A stretch of DNA of 64,000 nucleotides from Chitinophaga barathri (GTDB taxonomy: Bacteria; Bacteroidota; Bacteroidia; Chitinophagales; Chitinophagaceae), in assembly GCF_003807585.1 (NCBI RefSeq), contig NZ_RMBX01000011.1:124001-188000 (forward strand). Reading direction: 5' to 3'. Each line of letters opens with the position of its first letter. Within the stretch, counting starts at the first letter, position 1. Positions 1 to 9,711 of the stretch are shown here, piece after piece. The notes under the pieces were generated by a model. It saw only the letters and a list, made by a program, of their open reading frames with translations. It had not been told where the DNA came from and did no database searches. Both the position numbers and the translations under genes were made by a program.

Positions 1-3000
1 CCCGATCCGGGTAAAACCATCACCGGTAAGGTGCTGGATGCGGAAAAAAAGACCCCGGTGCCGGGTGTTTCGGTGGGCATCAAACATACCGGGAGGGGCA
101 CCACTACCAACGTGGAAGGGGAGTTCCGGCTTACCGTTCCTGCTACGGGCGCCATACTGGTTTTTAGTTTCATCGGTTATGCGCCGCAGGAAGTGCATGT
201 GAGGGATGCCGCCAATATCACCATCCGCCTGGCCTCCAGCCAGAAAATGCTGGGAGGAGTGACGGTATCGGCTATACGTAATCATAATACGGACGAAGCC
301 ACTTTGTCTGAACGGAAAAAATCCGCTGTTATCTCCGATGCCATTTCCGCGCAGCAGATCGAAAGAACGGCCAGCATTACCACCACGCAGGCGCTGCAAC
401 GCGTAGCCGGGGTATCGGTGACGGATGACAAATACGTGGCCATCCGCGGCCTCGGAGACCGCAGCGTGATCGCGGAACTGAATGGCGCCCGCCTTTCGTC
501 TGCGGACCCGGACAGGACCGCTGTGCCGCTGGATCTCGTGCCCGCCGCGCTGCTCGACAATATCACCATTTACAAAACATTGTCCGCAGACAGGCCCGCG
601 GACGCTTCCGCCGGTATCATCGAGCTTAAGACCAAGTCCGTGCCCACTGCGCTGACGCTGGAAGTAGCCGCCCAGGCAGGTTTTAATTCCGCGATCGGCC
701 TCAATGGCAAATACAATGGTTTTTATAACGACAACCTGGGATTCCTGGGGCAGGAAGTAAAATCCCACCAGTTATCCGGCGACTTCCTGCGCCTGGCCGA
801 ACAATACCCCGGCGGGCTGAAACAGATGCAGGAAGTGTTTATCCAGAGCCGTAACAATCCCGCCCTGGCAAACGAAGCCATGCGCATCAGCGATATTATG
901 CAGTCGTTCGACCCCGTGCTGACCTCCCGCTATAAAACGGCCAGCCCTAACCAGCTTTATTCCGTTTCTTTCGGCAACTCTTTTAAGATTTTCGGTGGGC
1001 GGCATAAACTGGGAGTTGTGATCAACGGCAACTACTACCAGCGTTATGAGGATATTTACCAGGGAGAACGTAACCAGTACAGCCTTTTCCAGGGCGTGGT
1101 AACAGGATCGCCGAAGATATTCAACCAGCTGCGTATCCCGAACTTTATTTCCCCGGCATTTCCCCGGCTGGGCAATTACCTGTCTTACCAGGAAAATACC
1201 GGCAGGAGGATCATCAATTACGGCGGCCTGCTGGGCCTGGCCTACCAGTTTAACCCACGCCATGTCATACAGTTCCAATATGTAGGCAGCAGGGGAGCGG
1301 AAGCCGTTGCCAGCAGCCTTTCCGGCGAATGGAAAAATTCAGGGCTCAATTACCCGGTATATAACTACATCGATCAGCTGAAGCTGACTTACCGTACGTT
1401 CAATACTTTCAACCTGCAGGGAGAGCATAAGTTCATCAGTAAAGACTGGTCGCCGCGGCTGACCTACAACCTGAGCAGCTCCAACACCATACAGGATGAA
1501 CCGGACTACCGTTCCAGCAACTACGCCGTGTTGCGCTCAAGCAAACAGATAGCGACGGGTGGCGCGGGTATCGGCGAAGATGTATATGCTTTTGTTACCG
1601 GGCTTACACATGGCGTAGGCAGCGATTATACCCGCGCCATCGTTACGGATCCTAATGGCAGGCAGTTCCGCAAGCTCACAGAGAAAAACTACAACGCGAA
1701 AATGGATCTTACTTTTCCTTTTCAGCTGTACGGGGAAGAACAGGTGATAAAGATCGGCGGCAACTTCCTGAGAAGGGAACGCGACTACCGGGAGAATGTG
1801 CTGGGGCTTCCGGGCAGCAACCTTGGTGGCGGCGGTACGGACCTGTTGAATAAAGTGAAAGGGGACATCGACCAGCTGGTATCTTCCAGGTACGTGGGCA
1901 TGAAAGATCCTTCTTCCTATAACGAGGAAGGACAGCCGAGGGTGGGCGGCTTTTTATACCAGATCAAAAAATCACCGAACAACTATACCGGCACCTATGA
2001 AACCAGGGCATTTTACATTATGGCCGACGCGCGGGTGGGCGGTAAGCTCCGGATCAACGGCGGCGTGCGTTTCGAAGGCACGATCATTGATGCGAGCGTG
2101 GACACCGCCAATGTTTTTTTTCCGCCCTCGCTGGACCTGGTGTCCAATCTTCCGGGAGTGACCATCAGCAATGTGACAGACAGGCCATTTTCCAGCTACC
2201 GCGTAAATTATAAACCTTATTATTCCACGAACATAACCTATGCCGTCCGGGAGGACATGAACCTGCGGCTGGCCTATGGCACTTCCCTGGCCAGGCCCGA
2301 GCTGCGCGAGCTGACCAACATCTACCTGTTTGATCCTTTCCAGTTTGCGGTAGTGGCGGGCAATCCCACATTGCAGAACCAGTTCACCAGGAGTTATGAC
2401 TTCAGGTGGGAATGGTTCACAGCGCCGCGCGAAGTACTGGCCGTATCCGCATTTGGCAAACATATCAGCAACCAGCTGCAGAAAGTTTTCAGTTATAAAT
2501 CGCAGGGCAACCTGTCTACCTCCCCGGAATTTCCGCTGATCAATTTCCAGAATGATCCCAACCCGGGACGTGTGTACGGGCTTGAGTTTGAAGCGAGGCG
2601 CAGCATGGAGTGGCTGTGGCCTTCCGCCTTCCGTAACCTGTTCTTTAACGCGAACCTGATGCTGGCCATGAGCCGTATCAAAAAGAATCCCGAGCGCCTG
2701 GACGCTTCCCGCATCAACGACCGCCGCTCGCCGGAAACCAGCCCCGTATTTGAGCAGGCGCCGTATTCCATCAATGTGGGCCTTGGTTATCTGAACCATA
2801 AGAGCCAGACGGACGTGAACCTGAACTTCAACATGACCGGCGCCCGACTTGTACAGGTACAGCTGGACGGTACGCCGGACATTTTTGACCGGCCGCTTCC
2901 CATGCTGGATCTTGTATTCACCCAGCGCCTGAACCGGCATTTTGTGGTGAAAGGGTTTGCCAAGAACATTCTCAACCCATACTACAGGCAGGTGTATACG

Positions 3001-3102
3001 AACGCTGGCAATAACGGAGAGTACCACGGCCATACCTACGTGTACCGTCAATATAAAAAAGGATCCGAGTTCTCGCTGGGCATTGCCTATAAAATTCTTT
3101 AA
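1..3102 (+). CDS. TonB-dependent transporter, 5' end outside the window
   Basis: Outer-membrane active transporter, cut by the window: the frame is open to base 1 and already lies inside the N-terminal carboxypeptidase-regulatory-like sandwich (ITGKVLDAEKKTPVPGVSV), so the signal peptide is upstream. The GTG at 31 is internal, not a start. A plug domain follows (IRGLGDRSVIAELNGARL near visible residue 150), then a long barrel region ending in a hydrophobic C-terminus (SLGIAYKIL), as in outer-membrane proteins. No SusD-like gene follows; the next six genes encode lipoproteins, in the same orientation with short gaps, so they may be its surface partners. The substrate cannot be read from sequence. 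Confidence 0.9.
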   Translation, partial: PDPGKTITGKVLDAEKKTPVPGVSVGIKHTGRGTTTNVEGEFRLTVPATGAILVFSFIGYAPQEVHVRDAANITIRLASSQKMLGGVTVSAIRNHNTDEATLSERKKSAVISDAISAQQIERTASITTTQALQRVAGVSVTDDKYVAIRGLGDRSVIAELNGARLSSADPDRTAVPLDLVPAALLDNITIYKTLSADRPADASAGIIELKTKSVPTALTLEVAAQAGFNSAIGLNGKYNGFYNDNLGFLGQEVKSHQLSGDFLRLAEQYPGGLKQMQEVFIQSRNNPALANEAMRISDIMQSFDPVLTSRYKTASPNQLYSVSFGNSFKIFGGRHKLGVVINGNYYQRYEDIYQGERNQYSLFQGVVTGSPKIFNQLRIPNFISPAFPRLGNYLSYQENTGRRIINYGGLLGLAYQFNPRHVIQFQYVGSRGAEAVASSLSGEWKNSGLNYPVYNYIDQLKLTYRTFNTFNLQGEHKFISKDWSPRLTYNLSSSNTIQDEPDYRSSNYAVLRSSKQIATGGAGIGEDVYAFVTGLTHGVGSDYTRAIVTDPNGRQFRKLTEKNYNAKMDLTFPFQLYGEEQVIKIGGNFLRRERDYRENVLGLPGSNLGGGGTDLLNKVKGDIDQLVSSRYVGMKDPSSYNEEGQPRVGGFLYQIKKSPNNYTGTYETRAFYIMADARVGGKLRINGGVRFEGTIIDASVDTANVFFPPSLDLVSNLPGVTISNVTDRPFSSYRVNYKPYYSTNITYAVREDMNLRLAYGTSLARPELRELTNIYLFDPFQFAVVAGNPTLQNQFTRSYDFRWEWFTAPREVLAVSAFGKHISNQLQKVFSYKSQGNLSTSPEFPLINFQNDPNPGRVYGLEFEARRSMEWLWPSAFRNLFFNANLMLAMSRIKKNPERLDASRINDRRSPETSPVFEQAPYSINVGLGYLNHKSQTDVNLNFNMTGARLVQVQLDGTPDIFDRPLPMLDLVFTQRLNRHFVVKGFAKNILNPYYRQVYTNAGNNGEYHGHTYVYRQYKKGSEFSLGIAYKIL

Positions 3103-3124
3103 AGCTATGTGTACGAAGTATATC

Positions 3125-4906
3125 ATGAAACCTGTCATCTTTGCGGCCGCTTTGCTGATACTGCTGACAGGCGCGGGATGTAACAAAGAAAAAATTTCCG
3201 GCAGGGCGAAGGAGGACGATCTCCAGAATGCCCCCGGTTCCAATATCCGCCTGTATAATTTATCCGGTGCGGATATGTCTGTGGTGATCAACAATACAGT
3301 GCTTACCAGCCAGTTTGCCGGCGGCATTGAAACCCCCACGCCTACATTGATAGGGAGGAAGCTCTTCCCTCAGGGGCTCTGGAAAAAAAGGGCCGCTTTC
3401 ACCATACCAACCACACTGCTCGATAAATCCGGCCGCGCCTACATCTCCATTCCCGGTTATTTTCCCGGTACGCGGCTGGACCAGCAGGTACGCATCACTT
3501 TTTCCGATACCAGCCTGCAGAACGATCCGCTGGTGCCGGAAGACTATTACCTGCTGCCCAGCGCCAAGCTGGTAAAATTTCCGCGCAACAGCACCCCGCC
3601 GTCCAACCCGCAGAATTTTAAACTGCGCATTGTGAACCTGGGCAGCGCGGAAAGCGCCTTCGGGCTTACGGGGCCTGTAACGGCCACCTATGCGGACGGT
3701 TCACCCGTGGACCGACTGCAACATATCGCGCCGGGCGCTTCATCCGATTATGTGGAATTGCCTTACGGGGCCTACCAGTTTAAAATGTTTGCGGAAGATG
3801 GCGGCATGGTCAATTACCAGAAGCAACTGTGTACAGAAGATATGCAGCCGGCCTTTAATCCATGCGTACCCGCCGTGGACCTGCCGCAACAGGGTTACAT
3901 GCCCCAGGTGGCCACCTTTAAGCCGGGAGGGGTATATACCCTGCTGGTGCTGACCGGTACGTTTGTTTATGACAATGACTGCACCTTCATCAAAGATGTG
4001 CGTTACGCCAATATCTACCAGACGGTAGCGGACCTTGACCCCGGCATCAACTTCAGCTACGCACGCATGAATGCCGTGAACACCATTCCCGGCCGGAAAA
4101 TCACTATCTCGGTTGATGGCAAAACGATGGGCGGGCCGCTTGAATACATCGGGGAGACGTTTACCGCCCGTGCATTACCCGCGGAATATCATACGTTCGT
4201 CCAGGGGGAGCATGTGGTGCAGGTAAAGGATGAAGGGGGGAATGTTGTCAGTGAAAGCTCCATCCGTCTTTTCCCCTTTGACAATTATACGGTATGGGCA
4301 CATGCCGCCGCAGACGGAAAAATAAAGCTGGTGTTCACCGCCAACGATATGACCAATACCAGGTACAGAACATGGGACGATCCGGAGGACGACCATACTG
4401 ACGGGGATATGCGCAGGATACGTTTCCAGTACGTGTGGCAAAGCAGGTTCATGAACTTCTGCAACACCCAGCCGTACATCACCTTCACCAATAACGGCCA
4501 GCTGTTCCTGCCTGCGTTCATGCATCCGGACAGCCTGCGCCCATTCCAGGCCTACCAGCTGATGCAGCCCGGTGTTGTGCCGGTAAAGAACGGTTCCATC
4601 TTTTATTTTCTGCCTAATATCCTGACTTACCGGCCAGATGGCGCCCCCGCCCAGCACAACAGCGAGGCCCACCTGTTTCCGCGCAAGATATGGGTGAACG
4701 CCGCGGGCAACCCGCCCGCCCTGCCTGGCAGCCTGCTGACGGACATCGCGCCGCTGACCAGCGAGCGCACCTTTTTTGCCAACGAGGGGATGTACAGACC
4801 GGGCACGCTGAAACCGCCCGCCGAGAATGGCATTTACACCGTGGCCCTCGTAGGCGGAGCGGCCAACCAACCGGCGAAGCTGATCGCGATCAAACACAAT
4901 AAATAA
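3125..4906 (+). CDS. Lipoprotein with DUF4397-like repeats
   Basis: Predicted lipoprotein of 593 residues. The chosen ATG gives a short signal peptide (MKPVIFAAALLILLTGAGC) with the lipid-anchored Cys at residue 19; an in-frame ATG at 3107 would add six residues. The mature part has beta-rich repeats of the DUF4397 kind, for example ISVDGKTMGGPLEYIGETF followed by a stretch about 30 residues later that ends in FDNYTVWAHA. It begins 22 bases after the TonB transporter and 8 bases before the next lipoprotein, so it is very likely co-transcribed with them. Function unknown; the family assignment is by pattern and only moderately sure. Confidence 0.75.
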   Translation: MKPVIFAAALLILLTGAGCNKEKISGRAKEDDLQNAPGSNIRLYNLSGADMSVVINNTVLTSQFAGGIETPTPTLIGRKLFPQGLWKKRAAFTIPTTLLDKSGRAYISIPGYFPGTRLDQQVRITFSDTSLQNDPLVPEDYYLLPSAKLVKFPRNSTPPSNPQNFKLRIVNLGSAESAFGLTGPVTATYADGSPVDRLQHIAPGASSDYVELPYGAYQFKMFAEDGGMVNYQKQLCTEDMQPAFNPCVPAVDLPQQGYMPQVATFKPGGVYTLLVLTGTFVYDNDCTFIKDVRYANIYQTVADLDPGINFSYARMNAVNTIPGRKITISVDGKTMGGPLEYIGETFTARALPAEYHTFVQGEHVVQVKDEGGNVVSESSIRLFPFDNYTVWAHAAADGKIKLVFTANDMTNTRYRTWDDPEDDHTDGDMRRIRFQYVWQSRFMNFCNTQPYITFTNNGQLFLPAFMHPDSLRPFQAYQLMQPGVVPVKNGSIFYFLPNILTYRPDGAPAQHNSEAHLFPRKIWVNAAGNPPALPGSLLTDIAPLTSERTFFANEGMYRPGTLKPPAENGIYTVALVGGAANQPAKLIAIKHNK

Positions 4907-4914
4907 AAAAGAAG

Positions 4915-6225
4915 ATGAAAGGTTTTACAAAATCCGGTGATACCGGGCGCAAAAGAGGAGCCGCCAGCTATATGCTCCTGTTGATGTTCGCAGTGCCTTG
5001 CATGTTCAGTTGTTATAAATACAAAGAACTGGAAGAGGAGAAGGAGCCTGCTTACCTGCGTGTATTCAATTCCATTGCATTCAGCGCGGACGCCACCAGC
5101 CCGCGCAGGGCATTGCCGTTCTTTACATTTATGATGGACCCTGAAACGGACGCGGACGGCGTTCCCACGCAGGCAAAGACCATGTGCGATTTTCTCACCA
5201 CGAGGCAGTTGTATAGTTCGTCCTATCCCATGAATGAAGCGAACAGCTCGGAAGGTACTTATGTGATCGATGAATCAGGTACTAAAATATTCAGCAACAG
5301 CCCGCTTAATTTCGAATATCCCGGCAATGCGCATGTACTGACGGCGCCGGCCATCAACGGTTTCGACATGTCCGCCTGGGCGCAGATACCATCCGGGCGG
5401 CACCGGATCATGTTCATCTCCAGGCCAAAGAACGATGTGCCTTTTACCAGTCTCTCCAAAGAGATCAGGAAACAGGTCGTGATCGATACGGTGGTTGAAT
5501 TTCAAAAGGGGGAAGTTTATACGATGCAGATACTGAGCGAGGATCCGGACAACAATACGGTGCGCCTTTATGTAAGAAGAGAACAATTCATTCACCAGGC
5601 ATTCGAGGAAGACAAGCTCTACGTAGGCTACCTGAACCTTTCCGGGAAACGCCCCAGGCTGGCAGCAGATCACTTCATCTCCGTATTCCCTGAAAAGGTA
5701 AGGATCAGCTACAGTTATAAGACCCATGATGATGTGAAAAGAGGAACCTATCACCCGCTGCCCGGCTTCAATAATGTCTTTTACACCATCCTGAATACAA
5801 GGCAGGACACCACGGTAAATTACATGACCCTGCCGCTGCTGCCCCGCGACTATTTCTTTGAGAAAGACACGCTGAGGAGCTATTACAGGGTGGACGCCAC
5901 TTACGGCGTTATCCGCGCGATTCCCACACTCCCTTACGCGGAATTCTATTTTGCGGACGGGGATGGTTCCGGGTCAGGCGGCGGTGCGGAGGGCAGTATG
6001 TATATGGTCGCTCACCAGGCGAACCCGGTGCCGTTCAATATTTACCGTTTCAAAGCATACAGGTCCACCAGTGCGGGCAGCGGGGAACAGGCGCCCAGCC
6101 TTAACCTGATCGTCAGCAGCGGGGGCAGTTACCATGTTTATGCAACCGTGAATATCATGGAGATCGTGTATGACCGGATCTATATGATGCAGATACAAAG
6201 AGCCTTCAACAAAGTACCAGGATAA
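4915..6225 (+). CDS. Lipoprotein, DUF4397-like
   Basis: Predicted lipoprotein of 436 residues. The long basic N-region leads to MLLLMFAVPCMFSC, where the last Cys is the likely lipidation site. The mature protein starts AYLRVFNSIAF, resembling the first strand of DUF4397-type repeats, and has a Gly/Ser linker (GDGSGSGGGAEGS) near residue 355. It is the third gene of the run, 8 bases after the previous stop. No catalytic motif is visible. It could be an adhesin-like or ligand-binding surface protein, but nothing in the sequence decides this. Confidence 0.7.
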   Translation: MKGFTKSGDTGRKRGAASYMLLLMFAVPCMFSCYKYKELEEEKEPAYLRVFNSIAFSADATSPRRALPFFTFMMDPETDADGVPTQAKTMCDFLTTRQLYSSSYPMNEANSSEGTYVIDESGTKIFSNSPLNFEYPGNAHVLTAPAINGFDMSAWAQIPSGRHRIMFISRPKNDVPFTSLSKEIRKQVVIDTVVEFQKGEVYTMQILSEDPDNNTVRLYVRREQFIHQAFEEDKLYVGYLNLSGKRPRLAADHFISVFPEKVRISYSYKTHDDVKRGTYHPLPGFNNVFYTILNTRQDTTVNYMTLPLLPRDYFFEKDTLRSYYRVDATYGVIRAIPTLPYAEFYFADGDGSGSGGGAEGSMYMVAHQANPVPFNIYRFKAYRSTSAGSGEQAPSLNLIVSSGGSYHVYATVNIMEIVYDRIYMMQIQRAFNKVPG

Positions 6226-6298
6226 GCCGGTGCGCAAAAGGACGCCGCGCAAATCAAAACAGGGTTGCCGGCGGGGTTTAACCGATAAAAAAAATACA

Positions 6299-7324
6299 AT
6301 GAAAAGACCGCTGTTATATATGCTGCTGCTGATATGCACGGCAGGCTGCATCAAGGAAAAAACGGTTCCCGGCCCGGCGGGGGACCGCACAACGGCTACG
6401 CTCAGAAGCCTGCTGGCCAACAATTTTACATTCAGCATGTTCTATACCGCCATGCGGCGCGCGGGCGTGGACACGTTGCTGGACGGCCACGCCTATACGC
6501 TGCTGCTGCCGGACAACAATGCATTTGCCGGCGCGGGTATTACGGCGGACAGCCTGGACCGCATACCAGTGGAGACCTTGCGCAAACAAATCCTGTACCA
6601 TGTGCTGAGAGGCAGCTTTCGGAGAATGGACGTGCCACAGGCCATCGATTATCAATACCTGACCATGGAAGGAAATGCGCTGTTTACTTCCGTTAATCTT
6701 ACCGCATCTCCGCAACTGAGGGACACCACCATTTACGTGAATGGCATACCCGCGGTACGGCAGGATGTGATGGCGGTGAACGGCGTGATACATATCCTGC
6801 AAAAACCGCTGACTGTTCCGGTATCCAGCGTGCAATACCTGCTGGAGCAAAATCCTGATTACAGTTGTCTTGTAGCCGGCTTCAAGAAGTTTGGGCTGTG
6901 GAACAGGTTGCTGGAACCGGGGCCATTCGTTATCATGGCGCCCACCAATGAGTCTTTCGCCCAGCATAACTGGGACGAAGCCGCCATCAATGACATGCAG
7001 CCGGAAACATTCAGGCCGCTGGTCTTCAGCTGTTACCAGCTGAACAGCATGTTCTTTTTTAATATCGATTTTATGAAGCTGGCGCCGCCCAGCGGTCCCG
7101 TGCTCCTGGACAGCGCCTACCTGAAGTACGACGGTAACCTGCCGGATGGCACCTTCGGGTTCCGGGTGCTGCCTCTTAACTACCGGGAACTGGAAGGTGC
7201 GCAGATGATCTACTGGTACGGCAGAACTTTTGGCATCAATAAGCCGGACCAGCTGGCCGCCAACGGCATCGTACACCAGATCGACAAGGTAGGCGTTGTG
7301 CCCGACAGTGTTAAAATCCGGTAA
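6299..7324 (+). CDS. FAS1 (fasciclin) domain lipoprotein 1
   Basis: Predicted surface lipoprotein of 341 residues with two FAS1 repeats. The ATG at 6299 gives a clean signal (MKRPLLYMLLLICTAGC); the open frame upstream from 6230 lacks signal character. FAS1 repeat 1 shows FSMFYTAMRRAGV, then YTLLLPDNNAFAGAG and LRKQILYHVLRG, and closes with VNGVIHIL. Repeat 2 shows the same order with FVIMAPTNESFA and NGIVHQID near the C-terminus. FAS1 domains mediate cell-surface adhesion or ligand binding. It lies 73 bases after the previous gene and is the first of four FAS1 lipoproteins in a row. Confidence 0.9.
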   Translation: MKRPLLYMLLLICTAGCIKEKTVPGPAGDRTTATLRSLLANNFTFSMFYTAMRRAGVDTLLDGHAYTLLLPDNNAFAGAGITADSLDRIPVETLRKQILYHVLRGSFRRMDVPQAIDYQYLTMEGNALFTSVNLTASPQLRDTTIYVNGIPAVRQDVMAVNGVIHILQKPLTVPVSSVQYLLEQNPDYSCLVAGFKKFGLWNRLLEPGPFVIMAPTNESFAQHNWDEAAINDMQPETFRPLVFSCYQLNSMFFFNIDFMKLAPPSGPVLLDSAYLKYDGNLPDGTFGFRVLPLNYRELEGAQMIYWYGRTFGINKPDQLAANGIVHQIDKVGVVPDSVKIR

Positions 7325-7345
7325 TCATCCTCCAAAAAAAAGTAT

Positions 7346-8635
7346 ATGGAATATAGAAAACTGCTGATGGGAACAGTAGCCTTACTGTCGGTGGCATTTA
7401 CAGGATGCATGAAACCATCCGATTCGCCGCTGCAAACATCGCATCCGCTCAGCTTCAACAAGGATAACCTGGCAAAGACCATCGCCGCGGTTGATTCACT
7501 GAGTCTCTTTTACGAAGCAGTGCAACGGTTGGGGTATACCGGTCTGTTTGAAAGCACCAGCAACTATACCGTGATGGCCCCGGGTAACGGCGCCATGCAG
7601 GCTGGGGGGCTGAACAGCAGCCAGATCCGCGCGCTGCCCCTGGATTCCCTGCGTAAACTGATCGCGTATCACATCCTGCCCGGCGCTTATGCGGACAGCT
7701 CCCTGAAGAGCCTTGCTTTCAGCCAGGTCATTGAAACGCTGCGGGCGGATACCGGGTTTGTCCCCGGCCAGGGGTATAAGGTCACAAAGTCTTACCTGTA
7801 CATACAGCAGGGGGATTCCCTTTACCTGGACGATTATGCCGCGGCCGGCAACGCGCCGCCCATACAGGCTTCCAACGGCTATATCTATCCCATCCGCAAG
7901 GTGCTGGATCGTACGCTGACGGATAACAGCCGCAGTCTCTGGGACGTGATCTCCACAGACCCTGACCTCAGCATGTACCTGGCCGCTATACGGCTGCAGG
8001 ACAGCATCCGCACCTGCGACTTATTTGATGATAACATCTACTATGCTTTTTATCTTGGCATGGGTCCGGACAGCAATAATTTTACCGCAAAAAAAATAAG
8101 GGAGGACGGCTACGTTAACTATTCCAAAACGCCCACTTTGCTGGCGCCCACCAACAAAGCCTTTCAGGACGCGGGTTTTCATTCAATTGATGACCTCAGG
8201 CAATTCGCCCTGCGTTATCCTATCGGTATACGGCCATGGGTAAACGATGATTTCACCGAGTATAAGATAGACGTGCTTTATAGCTCCCTGGATACCCTGC
8301 TTGGCCAGCACCTGCTGCACAACGACGGCGTGTCGGACGGAAGCCAGCGGTTCCCCGTCAGGATATTATACAGCGATATGTTGAAGGGAAAAGTGAATAA
8401 CGGCATCTTCAACAAACGGCTTCGTGATCTGACCGCCGGGTTCCGTTTATATCTCAGGTATCCCTGGGACCTTCAGTTCTCCCAGGCGGGAGGCGTAGCT
8501 TATGTGCAGTGGCACCCCGGCTCGCCTAAAATAATGATACCACGCGATACTGACCCGAAGCGGCCGGCCCGCAACTATTCACTGGAGAACGGGGCGATCT
8601 ACAAGATAGACGGGCTCTTTTATCCATTCCATTAA
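7346..8635 (+). CDS. FAS1 domain lipoprotein 2
   Basis: Predicted lipoprotein of 429 residues (signal MEYRKLLMGTVALLSVAFTGC). Repeat 1: LSLFYEAVQRLGY, YTVMAPGNGAMQAGG, LRKLIAYHILPG, and a closing SNGYIYPI in place of the usual NGVIH. Repeat 2 is enlarged: LWDVISTDPDLSMYLAAI, then an insertion before TLLAPTNKAFQDAG, and a C-terminal ENGAIYKIDGL. It sits 21 bases after FAS1 lipoprotein 1 and 12 bases before lipoprotein 3. The low similarity among the four paralogs outside the FAS1 motifs suggests they are old duplicates with different roles. Confidence 0.9.
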   Translation: MEYRKLLMGTVALLSVAFTGCMKPSDSPLQTSHPLSFNKDNLAKTIAAVDSLSLFYEAVQRLGYTGLFESTSNYTVMAPGNGAMQAGGLNSSQIRALPLDSLRKLIAYHILPGAYADSSLKSLAFSQVIETLRADTGFVPGQGYKVTKSYLYIQQGDSLYLDDYAAAGNAPPIQASNGYIYPIRKVLDRTLTDNSRSLWDVISTDPDLSMYLAAIRLQDSIRTCDLFDDNIYYAFYLGMGPDSNNFTAKKIREDGYVNYSKTPTLLAPTNKAFQDAGFHSIDDLRQFALRYPIGIRPWVNDDFTEYKIDVLYSSLDTLLGQHLLHNDGVSDGSQRFPVRILYSDMLKGKVNNGIFNKRLRDLTAGFRLYLRYPWDLQFSQAGGVAYVQWHPGSPKIMIPRDTDPKRPARNYSLENGAIYKIDGLFYPFH

Positions 8636-8647
8636 ACTGAACCGAAC

Positions 8648-9694
8648 ATGCATTGCGAACAAAAAAATATTTCCCTGCGGGCCTTCCTGCTCACCGCCTG
8701 CCTGCTTTTAACTGGGCTCGCAGGATGCGATAACAAAGAAGATGAGCCGATGCCTGAACCGGTGGACAGAAACCGCATAGGGTATATTATCCAGGACAAT
8801 TTCACCCTGAGCGTATGTGCCAAAGTGCTTACCCTTACCGGCGTGATAAAAAAAGTTACCGACAGCACCCGCTATACTTTCCTGACACCGAACGACAAAG
8901 CATTTGAACTGATCGGGGCAGGCACCTATTTCCCTTATGCAGGTTTTACGGAAGCCTGGTTATCCGGCCGGCTGAACTATGCCGCGCTGAAAGGAGCGGT
9001 TGCCTTCAGGGACCTGCCGCTGGGCGTAAATCAGCCGTTGCCTTCCGCAAACGGTTTCAGGGCATATGTGAGCAGGTACCGCCGCAACAATGATACCATC
9101 ACCACTGTGAACGGCATGCGGGTACTGCAGGCGGATGTGAAGGCATCCAATGGTTTCCTGCAGGTAACGGGAGAAGTGGCACATTCGGAAAACTACGGGA
9201 ATGTCGCGTTATTCCTGCTCAATGATACTTCCTACACGCTTTTCGCACTGGCGGCAGAACGGAGCGGCCTGATGCAGCAACTGCGGTCCGGTGAAAAAAC
9301 ATTTACCGTACTGGCCCCGCTAAACTCCGTGATGCGGACTTACGGCGCCATCAGGCCCGGCCTTAACCTGACATCGCCGGACAGCATACTGGCGGCGGAT
9401 CCCACGGCGCTGGCGAACCTCCTGCAATATCACATCACGGAAGGGCGCTATTTCCTGGACAGGCTGCAGGACCACCTGCTTACTTCACCTGATCCGCATC
9501 TCACCATGCTCAACGGTCAACAGGTCCTGGTACGCGATAACGGATCGGGTTACAACGCCGTCACTTTCACCGGTGAGGGGAACAGCAGCCCGGTAAACAT
9601 ATTCAGATATTTTACATCACCCTATTACAATACGGCCAATTATCCCGCTGGCAACGGCGTCGTACATGGTATAGGCGGCATTCTTCTGCCCTAA
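8648..9694 (+). CDS. FAS1 domain lipoprotein 3
   Basis: Predicted lipoprotein of 348 residues; the signal ends in LLLTGLAGC. Repeat 1: FTLSVCAKVLTLTGV, YTFLTPNDKAFELIG, and ASNGFLQV. Repeat 2: YTLFALAAERSGLMQQL, FTVLAPLNSVMRTYG, LLQYHITEGRYF, and a terminal GNGVVHGIGGILLP. This is the standard FAS1 layout twice over. It is followed after 17 bases by the fourth FAS1 gene. The role is presumably shared with its neighbours: a lipid-anchored, probably surface-exposed binding module. Confidence 0.9.
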   Translation: MHCEQKNISLRAFLLTACLLLTGLAGCDNKEDEPMPEPVDRNRIGYIIQDNFTLSVCAKVLTLTGVIKKVTDSTRYTFLTPNDKAFELIGAGTYFPYAGFTEAWLSGRLNYAALKGAVAFRDLPLGVNQPLPSANGFRAYVSRYRRNNDTITTVNGMRVLQADVKASNGFLQVTGEVAHSENYGNVALFLLNDTSYTLFALAAERSGLMQQLRSGEKTFTVLAPLNSVMRTYGAIRPGLNLTSPDSILAADPTALANLLQYHITEGRYFLDRLQDHLLTSPDPHLTMLNGQQVLVRDNGSGYNAVTFTGEGNSSPVNIFRYFTSPYYNTANYPAGNGVVHGIGGILLP

Positions 9695-9711
9695 TCACAA
9701 AATGCTCAACA

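Noticed and set aside
1972..3339. Long antisense frame (455 codons) opposite the first TonB gene
   Set aside because: It mirrors the codon pattern of the GC-rich TonB gene, has no family motif and extends over two real genes. The same reasoning removes the long antisense frames opposite the Oar-like, patatin and penicillin acylase genes.
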